The translations under genes were made by a program, and so were the position numbers. This document shows, in pieces, positions 52,553 to 61,324 of a stretch of 64,000 nt of DNA. The stretch's first letter is position 1. Each line of letters starts with the position of its first letter. The DNA is from an uncultured Muribaculaceae bacterium (GTDB lineage: Bacteria > Bacteroidota > Bacteroidia > Bacteroidales > Muribaculaceae). The stretch spans positions 62,001-126,000 of the forward strand of contig CAKUAR010000001.1 in NCBI GenBank assembly GCA_934636465.1, given 5' to 3'. The notes under the pieces were generated by a model. It did no database searches and had not been told where the DNA came from. It was given only the letters and a program-made list of their open reading frames with translations.

Positions 52553-52629
52553 TTATAGAGTTTAGCCGCGACCTTGGCGAGGTGGTTATGAAAGGCACGC
52601 CAGACGTGGCAGAAAAATGAAAACAAAAA

Positions 52630-52661
52630 AAGATAGACTCACAAAAAGGTTGAGCTATCTT
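52630..52661 (+). terminator. Weak hairpin after the secreted protein gene
   Basis: AAGATAG-ACTC pairs with GAG-CTATCTT. No T-run follows, so termination is uncertain. Confidence 0.35.
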
Positions 52662-52728
52662 AACTTGCTGCAATGAAATCACCAGATGTGTGTGGTGATT
52701 TTGCGTAGAATTCTAATTTCGTCAAAAA

Positions 52729-52938
52729 TCAGATTAATGTCACGTCAACTTGCTTTTCGGCTTCGTCGGCCACAATGTTGACTTTGCCTTCGCGGGCGAG
52801 CCACCCGATGGCTGCAAACACTTCTTTTTCTTTCAACTTAGTGGCTTTTTTAAGACCCTTCACGTCGAGAGTGCCTTTAGCGTCGTTGAGAGCATTCCAA
52901 ACGGCGCCAGCCCAAAGTCCGATAGTTTCTACGTTCAT
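52729..52938 (-). CDS. Small winged-helix protein (DUF2582 type)
   Basis: 69 residues: MNVETIGLWAGAVWNALND, then KGLKKATKLKEKEVFAAIGW and LAREGKVNI. This is the compact winged-helix fold of DUF2582, found across Bacteroidota as a single-domain protein. It could bind DNA or a protein partner; no target is known. Its promoter overlaps the promoter region of rsgA on the other strand. Confidence 0.85.
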   Translation of the reverse strand: MNVETIGLWAGAVWNALNDAKGTLDVKGLKKATKLKEKEVFAAIGWLAREGKVNIVADEAEKQVDVTLI

Positions 52939-53028
52939 AGTTTTAAAAATAAATTAAAAATCATATGTGATTACTTGGCTGTGTGGCAGCCGCCGCAGCG
53001 ACTGACGGCACAAGCTTGATAATCACTG

Positions 53029-53060
53029 CAAATGTAATGCTTTTTGCATAATTATTCAAA
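53029..53060 (-). promoter_or_regulatory. Promoter of the winged-helix protein gene
   Basis: On the minus strand TTTG (53057-53060) and TACATTTG (53029-53036), 20 bases apart. It overlaps the region upstream of rsgA, so the two genes are divergent with a shared control region. Confidence 0.7.
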
Positions 53061-53070
53061 TGATTTGCAC

Positions 53071-53078
53071 TACCTTTG
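53071..53078 (+). promoter_or_regulatory. -7 element of rsgA
   Basis: TACCTTTG only four bases before the ATG at 53083, so the transcript probably begins at or within a base or two of the start codon (leaderless). TTTG at 53043-53046 is 24 bases upstream, somewhat far. Confidence 0.55.
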
Positions 53079-53082
53079 TCGC

Positions 53083-54021
53083 ATGATTAAAGCGTTGGTG
53101 ATTAAAAATACCGGAAGTTGGTATGTCGTCAGGACTGACGACGGCTCTATAGTGAATTGCAAGGTTAAGGGAAAATTCCGCCTTAACGGCTTGCGCTGCA
53201 CCAATCCTGTGGCTGTGGGCGACTGGGTGGAAATAGAGCGGAGAGACGACGGTACAGCGCTTATCGTGAAGATTTGCCAGCGCAGCAACTATATAATACG
53301 CAAGTCGAGCAACCTGTCGAAAGAATACCAGATATTGGCCTCGAACCTTGATGCCGCGTTGCTTGTGGTGACGCTGGTCAACCCGCTCACGAGCACTACG
53401 TTTATAGACCGCTTTTTGGCCACAGCATGCGCCTATAATGTGCCAGTGGTGCTGGCTTTCAATAAAATAGACCTTCTGGCCGAAGATGATGACCGCCAGC
53501 TGCTCGACATGATGTGCCAGCTCTATGAGTCGATAGGCTATGACACACTGAAGTTGTCGAGCAAAACAGGTGAGGGCATGGCAGATTTGCGCTCGCTGCT
53601 TAAAGACAAGACGACGCTTGTGTCGGGCAACTCTGGTGTGGGCAAGACGTCGATTATTAACAGCCTTGTGCCTGGGGCGTGCCTGCGAGTGGGCGATGTG
53701 AGCGATGTGCACCACACTGGCATGCACACCACCACATTTAGCGAAATGCTTGATTTGCCTTTTGGCGGAGCGATAATTGACACCCCTGGAGTGAAGGGTT
53801 TTGGCACCATAGATTTCAAAAAAAGCGAGGTGTCGCATTATTTCCCTGAAATATTCAAGACAGGCAAGGAGTGCCGCTTTGGCGACTGCACCCACACGCA
53901 TGAGCCTGGCTGTGCCGTGAGAGCGGCTGTGGAGAAGCACTACATCAGCGAGTCGCGTTATGCAAGCTACTTGAGCATAATGGAGGACGAAGACGAGGAC
54001 AAGTATCGCAAGGCGTTTTGA
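53083..54021 (+). CDS. rsgA: Ribosome small-subunit-dependent GTPase A
   Basis: 312 residues from the ATG at 53083, chosen because upstream codons lie within the promoter. N-terminal OB fold. Circularly permuted GTPase: G4 NKIDLL comes first, then G1 GNSGVGKTSIINSL, switch and G3 DTPGVKGFG. C-terminal zinc knuckle CRFGDCTHTHEPGC. RsgA checks late 30S assembly and releases RbfA. Confidence 0.95.
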   Translation: MIKALVIKNTGSWYVVRTDDGSIVNCKVKGKFRLNGLRCTNPVAVGDWVEIERRDDGTALIVKICQRSNYIIRKSSNLSKEYQILASNLDAALLVVTLVNPLTSTTFIDRFLATACAYNVPVVLAFNKIDLLAEDDDRQLLDMMCQLYESIGYDTLKLSSKTGEGMADLRSLLKDKTTLVSGNSGVGKTSIINSLVPGACLRVGDVSDVHHTGMHTTTFSEMLDLPFGGAIIDTPGVKGFGTIDFKKSEVSHYFPEIFKTGKECRFGDCTHTHEPGCAVRAAVEKHYISESRYASYLSIMEDEDEDKYRKAF

Positions 54022-54141
54022 GCCGTAGGCACGCATTGCGCATGGCAGCAAGCTGTGTGAATGTGGGCGAAAATTGGGCGGGCACATTTTTTATGTGCTC
54101 AATTTGCAGTGTTTTTGTTGGATAAATAAGATTTTTTTTGT

Positions 54142-54149
54142 TACTTTTG
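54142..54149 (+). promoter_or_regulatory. -7 element of the zapA operon
   Basis: TACTTTTG, 17 bases before the first start codon. A TTG 21 bases upstream may be the -33 element. Confidence 0.5.
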
Positions 54150-54166
54150 TAAAAATTTGGACGGAT

Positions 54167-54460
54167 ATGGCATCTGAACTTCAAGATACTTTGTCGCGAA
54201 TTTTGAGCAAGAGTAAGATATTGCTTGAAAAGTACCGCTTTCTTGAGACAGAGAAAAGCGAGCTTGAGGCGAGGCTTGACGAGGCAGAGAAAGAAATTCT
54301 GGAACTCAAAGCCGAGAACCAAAAGCTAAGGCAAAGTAAAGAATACTTGGAACTGGCGAGGAATATAGCACCGAGCCCGGAAAAGGTGGTTGAAGGACGT
54401 GCATTTCTGTCGAAGATAGTGCGAGACATTGACAAGTGCATCTCACAACTGAATGTCTGA
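54167..54460 (+). CDS. ZapB-like coiled-coil protein
   Basis: 97 residues from ATG at 54167 (MASELQDTLSRILSKSKIL). Nearly all coiled coil with regular heptads (KSELEARLDEAEKEILELK), followed by a short C-terminal tail. The next gene is zapA and overlaps its end by eight bases. In many bacteria ZapA works with a coiled-coil partner (ZapB) at the Z-ring; this protein has that place and shape, but sequence identity to ZapB is not claimed. Confidence 0.75.
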   Translation: MASELQDTLSRILSKSKILLEKYRFLETEKSELEARLDEAEKEILELKAENQKLRQSKEYLELARNIAPSPEKVVEGRAFLSKIVRDIDKCISQLNV

Positions 54461-54767
54461 TGAAGGTATGGCTGAAGAAAAGGTTAAACAAAATATTTGG
54501 ATAGCAATAGCAGACTTAAAGCCCATTCCTTTGAGCATTGTCCGTGACGACGAGCCATCTTACAGAGAGGCTGAAAAGATGGTGAACACGCTGTGGCAAA
54601 AATGGCTGCCGCGATTTAAGGACAGCAGCTCGGAAAAAGAGATAATGGGAAGAATTGCGTTTCAATTTGCGCGACTTTATGCACAGGCTTACCGTGAAAA
54701 TGCCAATGTTGCTGAATTTCTGAAAGATTTCGAGAAAAGTCTCGACGATATAGTTGTTAAAGTGTGA
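54453..54767 (+). CDS. zapA: Cell division protein ZapA
   Basis: 104 residues (start at 54453; M6 at 54468 is possible). It keeps the ZapA pattern: IAIADLKPIPLSIVRDDEPSYREAEKMVN, then FARLYAQAYRE and a C-terminal coil. ZapA binds FtsZ and bundles filaments. It is followed, after a 155-base gap with a terminator-like hairpin, by RNase Y. Confidence 0.8.
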   Translation: MSDEGMAEEKVKQNIWIAIADLKPIPLSIVRDDEPSYREAEKMVNTLWQKWLPRFKDSSSEKEIMGRIAFQFARLYAQAYRENANVAEFLKDFEKSLDDIVVKV

Positions 54768-54847
54768 ACATGAAGGCGGAAAATTGACGTCTGAAAAAAT
54801 GGGTCTTTGACGACAGCGAAACATAATTAATTAGAAAATAGGTTCCT

Positions 54848-54898
54848 GCACTATGTGTTTAATCCTAAATGGATTGAATGATAGTGCCTTTTTTATTT
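54848..54898 (+). terminator. Terminator-like hairpin between zapA and rny
   Basis: Stem GCACTAT/ATAGTGC with an inner TTAATCC/GGATTGA helix (one wobble) and a five-base loop, followed by a six-T run. It ends 25 bases before rny, so it could be an attenuator. The zapA-side gap could alternatively hold a small RNA, since 6S RNA lies after zapA in some bacteria; no firm evidence. Confidence 0.6.
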
Positions 54899-54922
54899 TA
54901 TATATATAAACAAAATTAGAAA

Positions 54923-56464
54923 ATGGGCTATATAATAGTAGTAATCGTAGCGATAGTTGCTTTGGCTCTTGGTGCAGTGGGCGCGCTCTATGTGTCGCGC
55001 AAAAACGCCAAATCGCAAGCCAACGCAATTGTGGAAAAGGCCAAAATGGAGGCCGAAGTTTTGAAAAACAATGAGGTGCTGAAAGGCAAAGAGGCTGGCA
55101 TGTCGATTAAGGCAGAGGCTGAAAAGCAGGCCAATGCCCGACTGGCAAAAGTGCAGTCGTCGGAAGCTAAGCTGAAACAGCGCGAACTCCAACTTAATCA
55201 GCAGCAGTCTGAACTCCAGAGAAAGAAAAGCGAGACCGACACTCTGAAGGTGAACCTCGACAACCAGATGAGTGTGCTTGAGGACAGACAGAAAGAAGTG
55301 GAAAAGATGCAGAAAAGCGTACGCGACACGCTGGAGCATGTGAGCGGATTGTCGGCCGAAGAAGCCAAGGCAAAACTCGTGGAGTCGATGAAAGACGAGG
55401 CAAAAACCTCGGCACAGTCATACATCAACGACATAATGGACGATGCCAAACTTACTGCCAACAAGGAAGCCAAGCGAATAATAGTGGAAACGATACAGCG
55501 CGTGGCCACAGAGACTGCCATAGAAAATGCAGTGACGGTGTTTCACATAGACAACGATGAAATCAAGGGTCGCATCATAGGCCGCGAGGGCCGTAACATA
55601 CGCGCCCTGGAAGCAGCCACTGGTGTGGAAATCGTGGTTGACGACACCCCGGAAGCCATAGTGCTGTCGGCGTTCGACCCTGTGCGCCGTGAGATAGCAC
55701 GCCTGGCTCTGCATCAGCTTGTGTCGGACGGCCGTATTCACCCTGCAAGAATTGAGGAAGTGGTGACCAAGGTGCGCAAGCAAGTGGAAGAGGAAATCAT
55801 AGAAACAGGTAAGCGTACGGCCATCGATATGGGCATACACGGTTTGCACCCAGAACTCGTGAGACTTATAGGTAAGATGAAATATCGCTCAAGCTATGGT
55901 CAGAACTTGCTTCAGCACTCGCGTGAAACCGCCAATCTGTGCGCCATCATGGCAAGTGAGCTGGGCTTGAACCCAAAGAAGGCACGCCGTGCCGGCTTGC
56001 TGCACGACATAGGCAAGGTGCCCGACGACGAGCCGGAATTGCCACACGCACTGCTTGGCATGAAGCTTGCTGAAACATACAAAGAGAAACCAGACATTTG
56101 CAACGCAATAGGTGCTCACCACGACGAGGTGGAGGCAACGAGCATGTATGCTCCCATAGTGCAAGTGTGCGACGCCATTTCGGGTGCTCGTCCAGGCGCA
56201 CGCCGCGAAGTAGTGGAAGCCTACATCAAACGTTTGAACGACTTGGAGCACTTGGCTTTGTCTTATCCGGGTGTGGTGAAGACCTACGCCATTCAGGCCG
56301 GCCGTGAGCTGCGCGTGATTGTGGGAGCTGACAAGATAAGTGATGCCGAGACCGAGAAACTGTCGAATGAAATAGCTCAGAAGATTCAAGATGAAATGAC
56401 ATATCCGGGTCAAGTGAGAATCACCGTGATTCGTGAAACGCGTGCCGTTAGCTTTGCTAAATAA
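54923..56464 (+). CDS. rny: Ribonuclease Y
   Basis: 513 residues. One N-terminal membrane helix (residues 2-22), a long coiled coil with many Gln/Glu/Lys (about 40-180), a KH domain ([20 protein letters not shown]) and an HD domain ([22 protein letters not shown]). RNase Y starts turnover of many mRNAs at the membrane. ricT follows 12 bases later. Confidence 0.95.
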   Translation: MGYIIVVIVAIVALALGAVGALYVSRKNAKSQANAIVEKAKMEAEVLKNNEVLKGKEAGMSIKAEAEKQANARLAKVQSSEAKLKQRELQLNQQQSELQRKKSETDTLKVNLDNQMSVLEDRQKEVEKMQKSVRDTLEHVSGLSAEEAKAKLVESMKDEAKTSAQSYINDIMDDAKLTANKEAKRIIVETIQRVATETAIENAVTVFHIDNDEIKGRIIGREGRNIRALEAATGVEIVVDDTPEAIVLSAFDPVRREIARLALHQLVSDGRIHPARIEEVVTKVRKQVEEEIIETGKRTAIDMGIHGLHPELVRLIGKMKYRSSYGQNLLQHSRETANLCAIMASELGLNPKKARRAGLLHDIGKVPDDEPELPHALLGMKLAETYKEKPDICNAIGAHHDEVEATSMYAPIVQVCDAISGARPGARREVVEAYIKRLNDLEHLALSYPGVVKTYAIQAGRELRVIVGADKISDAETEKLSNEIAQKIQDEMTYPGQVRITVIRETRAVSFAK

Positions 56465-56475
56465 TTGTTACGCAC

Positions 56476-57951
56476 ATGGATAATGGAGATAAAATCAAAA
56501 TAAAAGACTCCGACAACGAAAAGTGTCTGAACTGCAACAAAAGCTGTTGCACTGGCGCTTGCGACTCGCGTTGCAATCTGCACAGCACCGACTGGCTTGA
56601 AGATGTGCCAGGCGGCTTCAATGACTATGACATAGTGGAGGTGCATTTCAAGAACACTCGCAAGGGGTTCTATCGCAACAGTGCGCACCTCGACCTGCAA
56701 GTGGGCGACATGGTGGCTGTGGAGGCAAATCCGGGTCACGACATAGGCCGTGTGGCAATGACCGGCAAGCTGGTGAAGTTGCAGATTAAAAAGGCAAATC
56801 TTCGGTCGGATTATGAATTTTTGAGGATTTTCAGAAAGGCCAAACCGCAGGACCTGGAGCGTTTTGAGCAGGCAAAAGCCAAGGAAATTGACACAATGAT
56901 ACGCTCGCGCAAGATAGCCACGGAGCTTAACTTGAAGATGAAGATAGGCGATGTGGAATATCAAGGCGACGGCAACAAGGCTATATTCTATTACATTGCC
57001 GATGAGCGCGTGGATTTCAGACAGCTCATCAAGGTGCTTGCCGATGTGTTTAAGATAAGGGTGGAGATGAAGCAGATAGGCGCGCGTCAAGAGGCCGGCC
57101 GAATAGGAGGCATAGGACCATGTGGCCGTCCGCTGTGCTGCTCAAGCTGGATGACCAACTTTGTGTCGGTGTCAACGAGCGCGGCTCGCTATCAAGACAT
57201 ATCGCTCAACCCGCAGAAATTGGCAGGTCAGTGTGCCAAGCTGAAATGTTGCATCAACTTTGAGGTTGACACTTATGTGGAGGCAAGCAAGAAGATGCCG
57301 CCAAAAGACGTGCAGCTCGAAACGAAAGACAACGTTTACTATCAGTTTAAGGCCGACTTATTTAAGCGCGAGATAACATACTCCACCGATAAATCGGTGC
57401 CGGCAAACCTTGTGACGCTCACTGCTGACCGCGTGTTTGAGGTCATGGCTCTAAACAAAAACGGTGTGAAGCCAGAGAAATTGCTGCTTGACGACGAGTC
57501 GCGCAAGCAGGAGCAGAAAGCCTTTGGCGACATCATAGGGCAGGACAGCATAAGCCGATTTGACAAGAAAAAGCGTAAGAAAGGTGGTCGCGACAAAGGC
57601 CGTGACCACCGCGACCGCGACAAAGACCGCAATGCTCCGCAGGGCACCGGGCAGCGTCGGTCGAAGCCGCAAGGCCGAGGCAATGGCACAGACAAACCAG
57701 CGGCTGAAAATGCCGACGAGAGGAAGCCGCGCCGTGGTGGAAAACCCCAAGGTGGCGACCGCAGACCTCGCCCACAGGCTCAAACGGCACTTGCGCCCGA
57801 CGGCGGCAATAATGCTCCTCAACACCAAGGCCAGGGGCAGCCACGCCGCAACAACAATCAGCAACGCAGACGTAAACCCAATCATTTGCATAAGGAAAAT
57901 CCAAATTCAAATGTCAATGATGGAAATAAGCAACAGAAGGACAACCAATAG
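56476..57951 (+). CDS. ricT: RicT/PSP1-domain protein (RNase Y-associated) with basic tail
   Basis: 491 residues. An N-terminal Cys-rich stretch (CLNCNKSCCTGACDSRC) and the PSP1 domain with GPCGRPLCCSSWM (about residue 220), KLKCCINFEV. RicT with RicA and RicF guides RNase Y cleavage in Bacillus; the gene's place 12 bases after rny agrees. RicA and RicF are not adjacent. The last 130 residues are basic, low-complexity (RRGGKPQGGDRRPR and QRRRKPN), an RNA-binding-like tail not in Bacillus RicT. Its end overlaps the gldH start by about 32 bases. Confidence 0.85.
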   Translation: MDNGDKIKIKDSDNEKCLNCNKSCCTGACDSRCNLHSTDWLEDVPGGFNDYDIVEVHFKNTRKGFYRNSAHLDLQVGDMVAVEANPGHDIGRVAMTGKLVKLQIKKANLRSDYEFLRIFRKAKPQDLERFEQAKAKEIDTMIRSRKIATELNLKMKIGDVEYQGDGNKAIFYYIADERVDFRQLIKVLADVFKIRVEMKQIGARQEAGRIGGIGPCGRPLCCSSWMTNFVSVSTSAARYQDISLNPQKLAGQCAKLKCCINFEVDTYVEASKKMPPKDVQLETKDNVYYQFKADLFKREITYSTDKSVPANLVTLTADRVFEVMALNKNGVKPEKLLLDDESRKQEQKAFGDIIGQDSISRFDKKKRKKGGRDKGRDHRDRDKDRNAPQGTGQRRSKPQGRGNGTDKPAAENADERKPRRGGKPQGGDRRPRPQAQTALAPDGGNNAPQHQGQGQPRRNNNQQRRRKPNHLHKENPNSNVNDGNKQQKDNQ

Positions 57952-58423
57952 GCTCATAGGCTTGTTGGCTGGATTGATGATAATGATTATGAGCTTGGAC
58001 GGTTGTGCGTCCAAGCCCAATTCATATAGTGAGTTTCATGATGTGCCGGCAAAGGGTTGGCACATAAAGACTCCGTTTACATTCACGCCGCAATATGGTG
58101 ACTCCTCGTGCCTGTTTGATGTGAAGCTGGTGGTGAGGCATACCAACAAATACAGGTTTCAAAACCTCTCTATGATAGTTGATGTCATTGACACCGCCTA
58201 TAACGTGAAGCGTGAAAAGGTAGATGTGGATATTGCCGACACTTATGGCAACTGGGTGGGGAGCGGCTTTGGCACGCTCTACCAGCGTGAGGTGGTGGTG
58301 TTCAGAGGACTGAAACCAGAAGAAGCCAAAAGCATAGCTGTGTGGCAGCGCATGCCTAACTGCTCGTTTGTTGACGGACTGTCGGAGGTAGGAGTGATTA
58401 TAGTGCCAGAGCGGCAACATTGA
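57920..58423 (+). CDS. gldH: GldH-like lipoprotein
   Basis: 167 residues from ATG at 57920 (an ATG at 57917 is also possible), inside the end of ricT. Signal peptide with lipobox SLDGC near residue 30. The mature part is beta-rich (KGWHIKTPFTFTPQ, YRFQNLSMIVDVID, YGNWVGSGFGTLYQ), matching GldH, a lipoprotein needed for gliding in Flavobacterium but present in non-gliding Bacteroidales. Its role in non-gliding species is unknown. Overlap with ricT suggests coupling. Confidence 0.8.
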   Translation: MEISNRRTTNRLIGLLAGLMIMIMSLDGCASKPNSYSEFHDVPAKGWHIKTPFTFTPQYGDSSCLFDVKLVVRHTNKYRFQNLSMIVDVIDTAYNVKREKVDVDIADTYGNWVGSGFGTLYQREVVVFRGLKPEEAKSIAVWQRMPNCSFVDGLSEVGVIIVPERQH

Positions 58424-58452
58424 AAAAACAAAAGAAAAATCAAACACCACTA

Positions 58453-59376
58453 ATGGAAATTAAGCAAAACCGAACCCTTAAAGATTGGTTAATAGCCACG
58501 CGTCCATGGTCGTTCACCACCTCGTCGGTGCCGGTGCTGGTGACTGTGGCCTATTTATTCTATTTGTCAAACCAGACCGGTGGGGCTGTGGGCATAAACT
58601 GGCTCAATGCCGTGCTATGCCTGCCTCTGCTGATGATAATGCACGCCGGCGGCAATCTAGTGAGCGATTATTTTGATTATGTGCGTGGCATAGATGGCCC
58701 AGATTGTGTGAATGGAGTGACATGGATACGCTCAGGACTGTTTGCACCGCTCGAGATATTGGCTTGTGGCTTGACGCTGATAGCCATAGGGGCGTGTATA
58801 GGTGTTTTCCTGCTGTGGAACTCAAGTTTTGCGGCATGGTGGATAGGTGCGCTTGCTGTGGTGCTGCCTGTGTTTTACTATTTCTTCAAGTCGCACGCGC
58901 TTGGCGACATTGACATTTTGTTGTGTTTCGCGCTTTTGCCTGGAGTGGGCACATGCTTTGTGGCATTTGGCAGCTATCATGCCGAGATGCTGCTATATAG
59001 CCTGCCTTTTGGCTTGCATATAGTGGCGATACTTCATGCCAACAACACGCGCGACATAGCCAATGACAAGCGAGCCGGGCTCGACACCGTGTGTGGCAGA
59101 GTTGGTTTCGCAGCCTCGCAATGGATATATTTGGCAGAGATAGTGTTGCCATATTTGTTTGTGGCTGCATTTTGCCTGCTTTGCGGCTTGAGTTGGTGGA
59201 TAATGCTGTCGTGGTTATCACTGCCAGTGGCAATAAAAAACTTGCGTACCATGATGATAACGCCTCGCAATGGTGAGGCCGGCATAAGGTTTCTTGACCA
59301 AAGCACGGCTCAATTTCAGTTTCTTTTCGGCATTTTATATGCCATAGGGTTTGTGGTAGGAGGCATATTGGCATGA
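58453..59376 (+). CDS. menA: 1,4-dihydroxy-2-naphthoate polyprenyltransferase
   Basis: 307 residues from ATG at 58453; a TTG start at 58420 would overlap gldH. Nine or so membrane helices of the UbiA family. The first Asp-rich motif NLVSDYFDYVRGID and the second NNTRDIANDKRAGLDT bind the prenyl diphosphate. RPWSF near residue 17 is typical of MenA. It makes demethylmenaquinone, needed for fumarate respiration. The following gene overlaps by four bases. Confidence 0.88.
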   Translation: MEIKQNRTLKDWLIATRPWSFTTSSVPVLVTVAYLFYLSNQTGGAVGINWLNAVLCLPLLMIMHAGGNLVSDYFDYVRGIDGPDCVNGVTWIRSGLFAPLEILACGLTLIAIGACIGVFLLWNSSFAAWWIGALAVVLPVFYYFFKSHALGDIDILLCFALLPGVGTCFVAFGSYHAEMLLYSLPFGLHIVAILHANNTRDIANDKRAGLDTVCGRVGFAASQWIYLAEIVLPYLFVAAFCLLCGLSWWIMLSWLSLPVAIKNLRTMMITPRNGEAGIRFLDQSTAQFQFLFGILYAIGFVVGGILA

Positions 59377-60017
59377 CCGTGACAGACAAGACTATGGGAA
59401 TGGAAAAGGTGTGCATCGGCATAGCTTTGGCCGCAGTGCTGTGGTTTGTGATGTTTGCGCCATGGACAGCGCCGCACATCAATTTTTGGTGGGTAATGAC
59501 AATTTCCGCCTTAGCACTGACGGGTTTTTCGCTGTTGGCTGACGGCGAAAATATCAGGAAGGCGTTGCGACTTGACCTGAAACAGGTGGCAGCCGGTTTG
59601 GTTATAGCTTTTTTGCTGTGGTGGGTGTTCTGGATAGGCGACAAAGTGTCGCAGATGCTCTTCAGCTTTGCCAGACCGCAGGTGGATATGATTTACTCCA
59701 TTCGTGACGGCAGCAATCCCGCGGTTATAGCACTGCTGTTGCTTTTCATAATAGGCCCTGCCGAGGAAATTTTTTGGCGAGGGTTTGTGCAACGCCGTTT
59801 GATGGCACGATTTGACCCCAATGTGGGTTTTGTGCTGGCCACCGCATGCTACACACTTGTGCACATTTGGTCGTTTAATTTCATGTTGGTTATGGCGGCT
59901 ATGGTTGTTGGTGGCTGTTGGGGATTAATATATCGTTTTTTCCCGCATAGCCTTGTGGCACTCATTGTGTCGCACGCCATTTGGGACGCCTGTGCATTCG
60001 TGCTGTTCACTTTTTGA
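59373..60017 (+). CDS. CPBP-family intramembrane metalloprotease
   Basis: 214 residues with about eight hydrophobic segments. The family's metal motif GPAEEIFWRGFVQRR (EExxxR) is at about residues 128-142, and two later His (LVHIWSF, IVSHAIWD) complete the site. Overlaps menA by four bases (ATGA), so coupled. CPBP proteins cleave prenylated peptides in eukaryotes; bacterial substrates are mostly unknown. Confidence 0.88.
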   Translation: MTVTDKTMGMEKVCIGIALAAVLWFVMFAPWTAPHINFWWVMTISALALTGFSLLADGENIRKALRLDLKQVAAGLVIAFLLWWVFWIGDKVSQMLFSFARPQVDMIYSIRDGSNPAVIALLLLFIIGPAEEIFWRGFVQRRLMARFDPNVGFVLATACYTLVHIWSFNFMLVMAAMVVGGCWGLIYRFFPHSLVALIVSHAIWDACAFVLFTF

Positions 60018-60083
60018 GACGAGACTTGAGAAAATGACAATATGCTAATAGGCGAGACACTGCACTATGACGGAATATTTTTG

Positions 60084-60091
60084 TAACTTTG
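60084..60091 (+). promoter_or_regulatory. -7 element upstream of the UPF0126 gene
   Basis: TAACTTTG, 47 bases before the chosen start. No clear -33 partner. Confidence 0.45.
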
Positions 60092-60138
60092 TGTTTTGAC
60101 GAGTTAACAGATTCTAAAAACGCTGTTTGAAAAAGCAG

Positions 60139-60792
60139 ATGGATACGTTTGAGTTCATATTGGAAATTGTGGCAACGGCATTTTATGCCATAAGTGGCAT
60201 ACGCTTGGCCGCAGTCAAGAAATTTGACTGGTTTGGAGCTTACACCATAGGCTTTGTGACAGCCATAGGCGGAGGCACGACGCGTGACGTTTTTCTTGGC
60301 GTAAACCCATTCTGGATGCTTGATCCTGCTTATGTAGTGGCTACAGTATTGGGATTGGTGGTGGTGCTTGCTTTCAAGAAAAATCTTGTGAAAATAGAGG
60401 GCACGTTCTACATTTTTGACGCATTTGGGCTTGGCCTGTTTGTGGATGTTGGCATATATAAGTCGCTGATGATGGGTTATCCATTTTGGGTGGCCATAAT
60501 CATGGGCACAATAACTGGAGCAATGGGCGGCGTGTTGCGTGACATTTTCATCAACGAAGTGCCGCTTGTGTTCAGAAAAGAAATTTACGCTACAGCTTGC
60601 ATTGCCGGCGGTGTGGTGTATTGGCTTTGCGGCGTGTTGGGTTGTACGAGCATCGTGCAGCAGTTGACTTGTGCCGCGGCTGTGATTGCAATAAGATTTT
60701 TGGCGGTGAAATATAACTGGGTGATGCCGGGACCGGTGTTTGACTCGGTTGACGACAAAAAATTTGACAATAACAATGAAAGAAACTGCTAA
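60139..60792 (+). CDS. UPF0126/TRIC-like membrane protein
   Basis: 217 residues from ATG at 60139 (a TTG at 60127 is possible). Seven membrane helices made of two repeats. GAYTIGFVTAIGGGTTRDVFLG and IMGTITGAMGGVLRDIFINEVP are the paired glycine-rich signatures that define the YicG/TRIC family. Bacterial members are monovalent cation channels or have been linked to glycine uptake. Overlaps the GtrA gene by 17 bases. Confidence 0.88.
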   Translation: MDTFEFILEIVATAFYAISGIRLAAVKKFDWFGAYTIGFVTAIGGGTTRDVFLGVNPFWMLDPAYVVATVLGLVVVLAFKKNLVKIEGTFYIFDAFGLGLFVDVGIYKSLMMGYPFWVAIIMGTITGAMGGVLRDIFINEVPLVFRKEIYATACIAGGVVYWLCGVLGCTSIVQQLTCAAAVIAIRFLAVKYNWVMPGPVFDSVDDKKFDNNNERNC

Positions 60793-61231
60793 TATAGACA
60801 AGGACAATAATCTATACAAAACAATAATTCAGCTGCTGAAATATGGCGTGATAGGCTTGAGCAACACCTTAATCACGCTGGTGGTGTTTTATGTGATGAA
60901 CACACAGTTGGGCATATCCTATGGCATATCGAATGTGGTGGGCTATGTGCTTGGCGTGATAAACAGTTTTGTGTGGAATCGCACTTGGGTGTTCAAGACC
61001 AAGAGCAACTTGGGGCGCGAGGCAGTACTTTTTGTAGTAGGTTTCTTGCTGTGCATGGGCTTGCAACTCGCCGTGAGCTGGCTGCTACTTGAGGAATTGG
61101 GCATGAAGAACATGACGATTTCATGGCTACCGATGAAAAATACCGGTCAAAATGTGGTGATGCTCATTGCCATGGTGTGCTACACACTTGCCAACTATGT
61201 GTATAACCGCCTTGTGACATTTCGCAAATGA
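60776..61231 (+). CDS. GtrA-like membrane protein
   Basis: 151 residues from ATG at 60776. Four membrane helices. KYGVIGLSNTLITLVVFYVM and YVLGVINSFVWNRTWVF are typical of GtrA, a flippase-like protein for lipid-linked sugars. The C-terminal LANYVYNRLVTFRK is also as expected. No glycosyltransferase partner is adjacent. Coupled to the UPF0126 gene by overlap. Confidence 0.85.
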   Translation: MKETANIDKDNNLYKTIIQLLKYGVIGLSNTLITLVVFYVMNTQLGISYGISNVVGYVLGVINSFVWNRTWVFKTKSNLGREAVLFVVGFLLCMGLQLAVSWLLLEELGMKNMTISWLPMKNTGQNVVMLIAMVCYTLANYVYNRLVTFRK

Positions 61232-61273
61232 GTAAGTGCTGAAACAGAAATCGAGATACACGAGCAATAAACG

Positions 61274-61309
61274 ATAGCGGAGCAACCCAATGCCGGGCTG
61301 CTCCGCTAT
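61274..61309. terminator. Bidirectional terminator between GtrA and cca
   Basis: Perfect 11-base stem ATAGCGGAGCA/TGCTCCGCTAT with a 14-base loop, between convergent genes. Confidence 0.75.
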
Positions 61310-61324
61310 TATTAACAATGCTGT

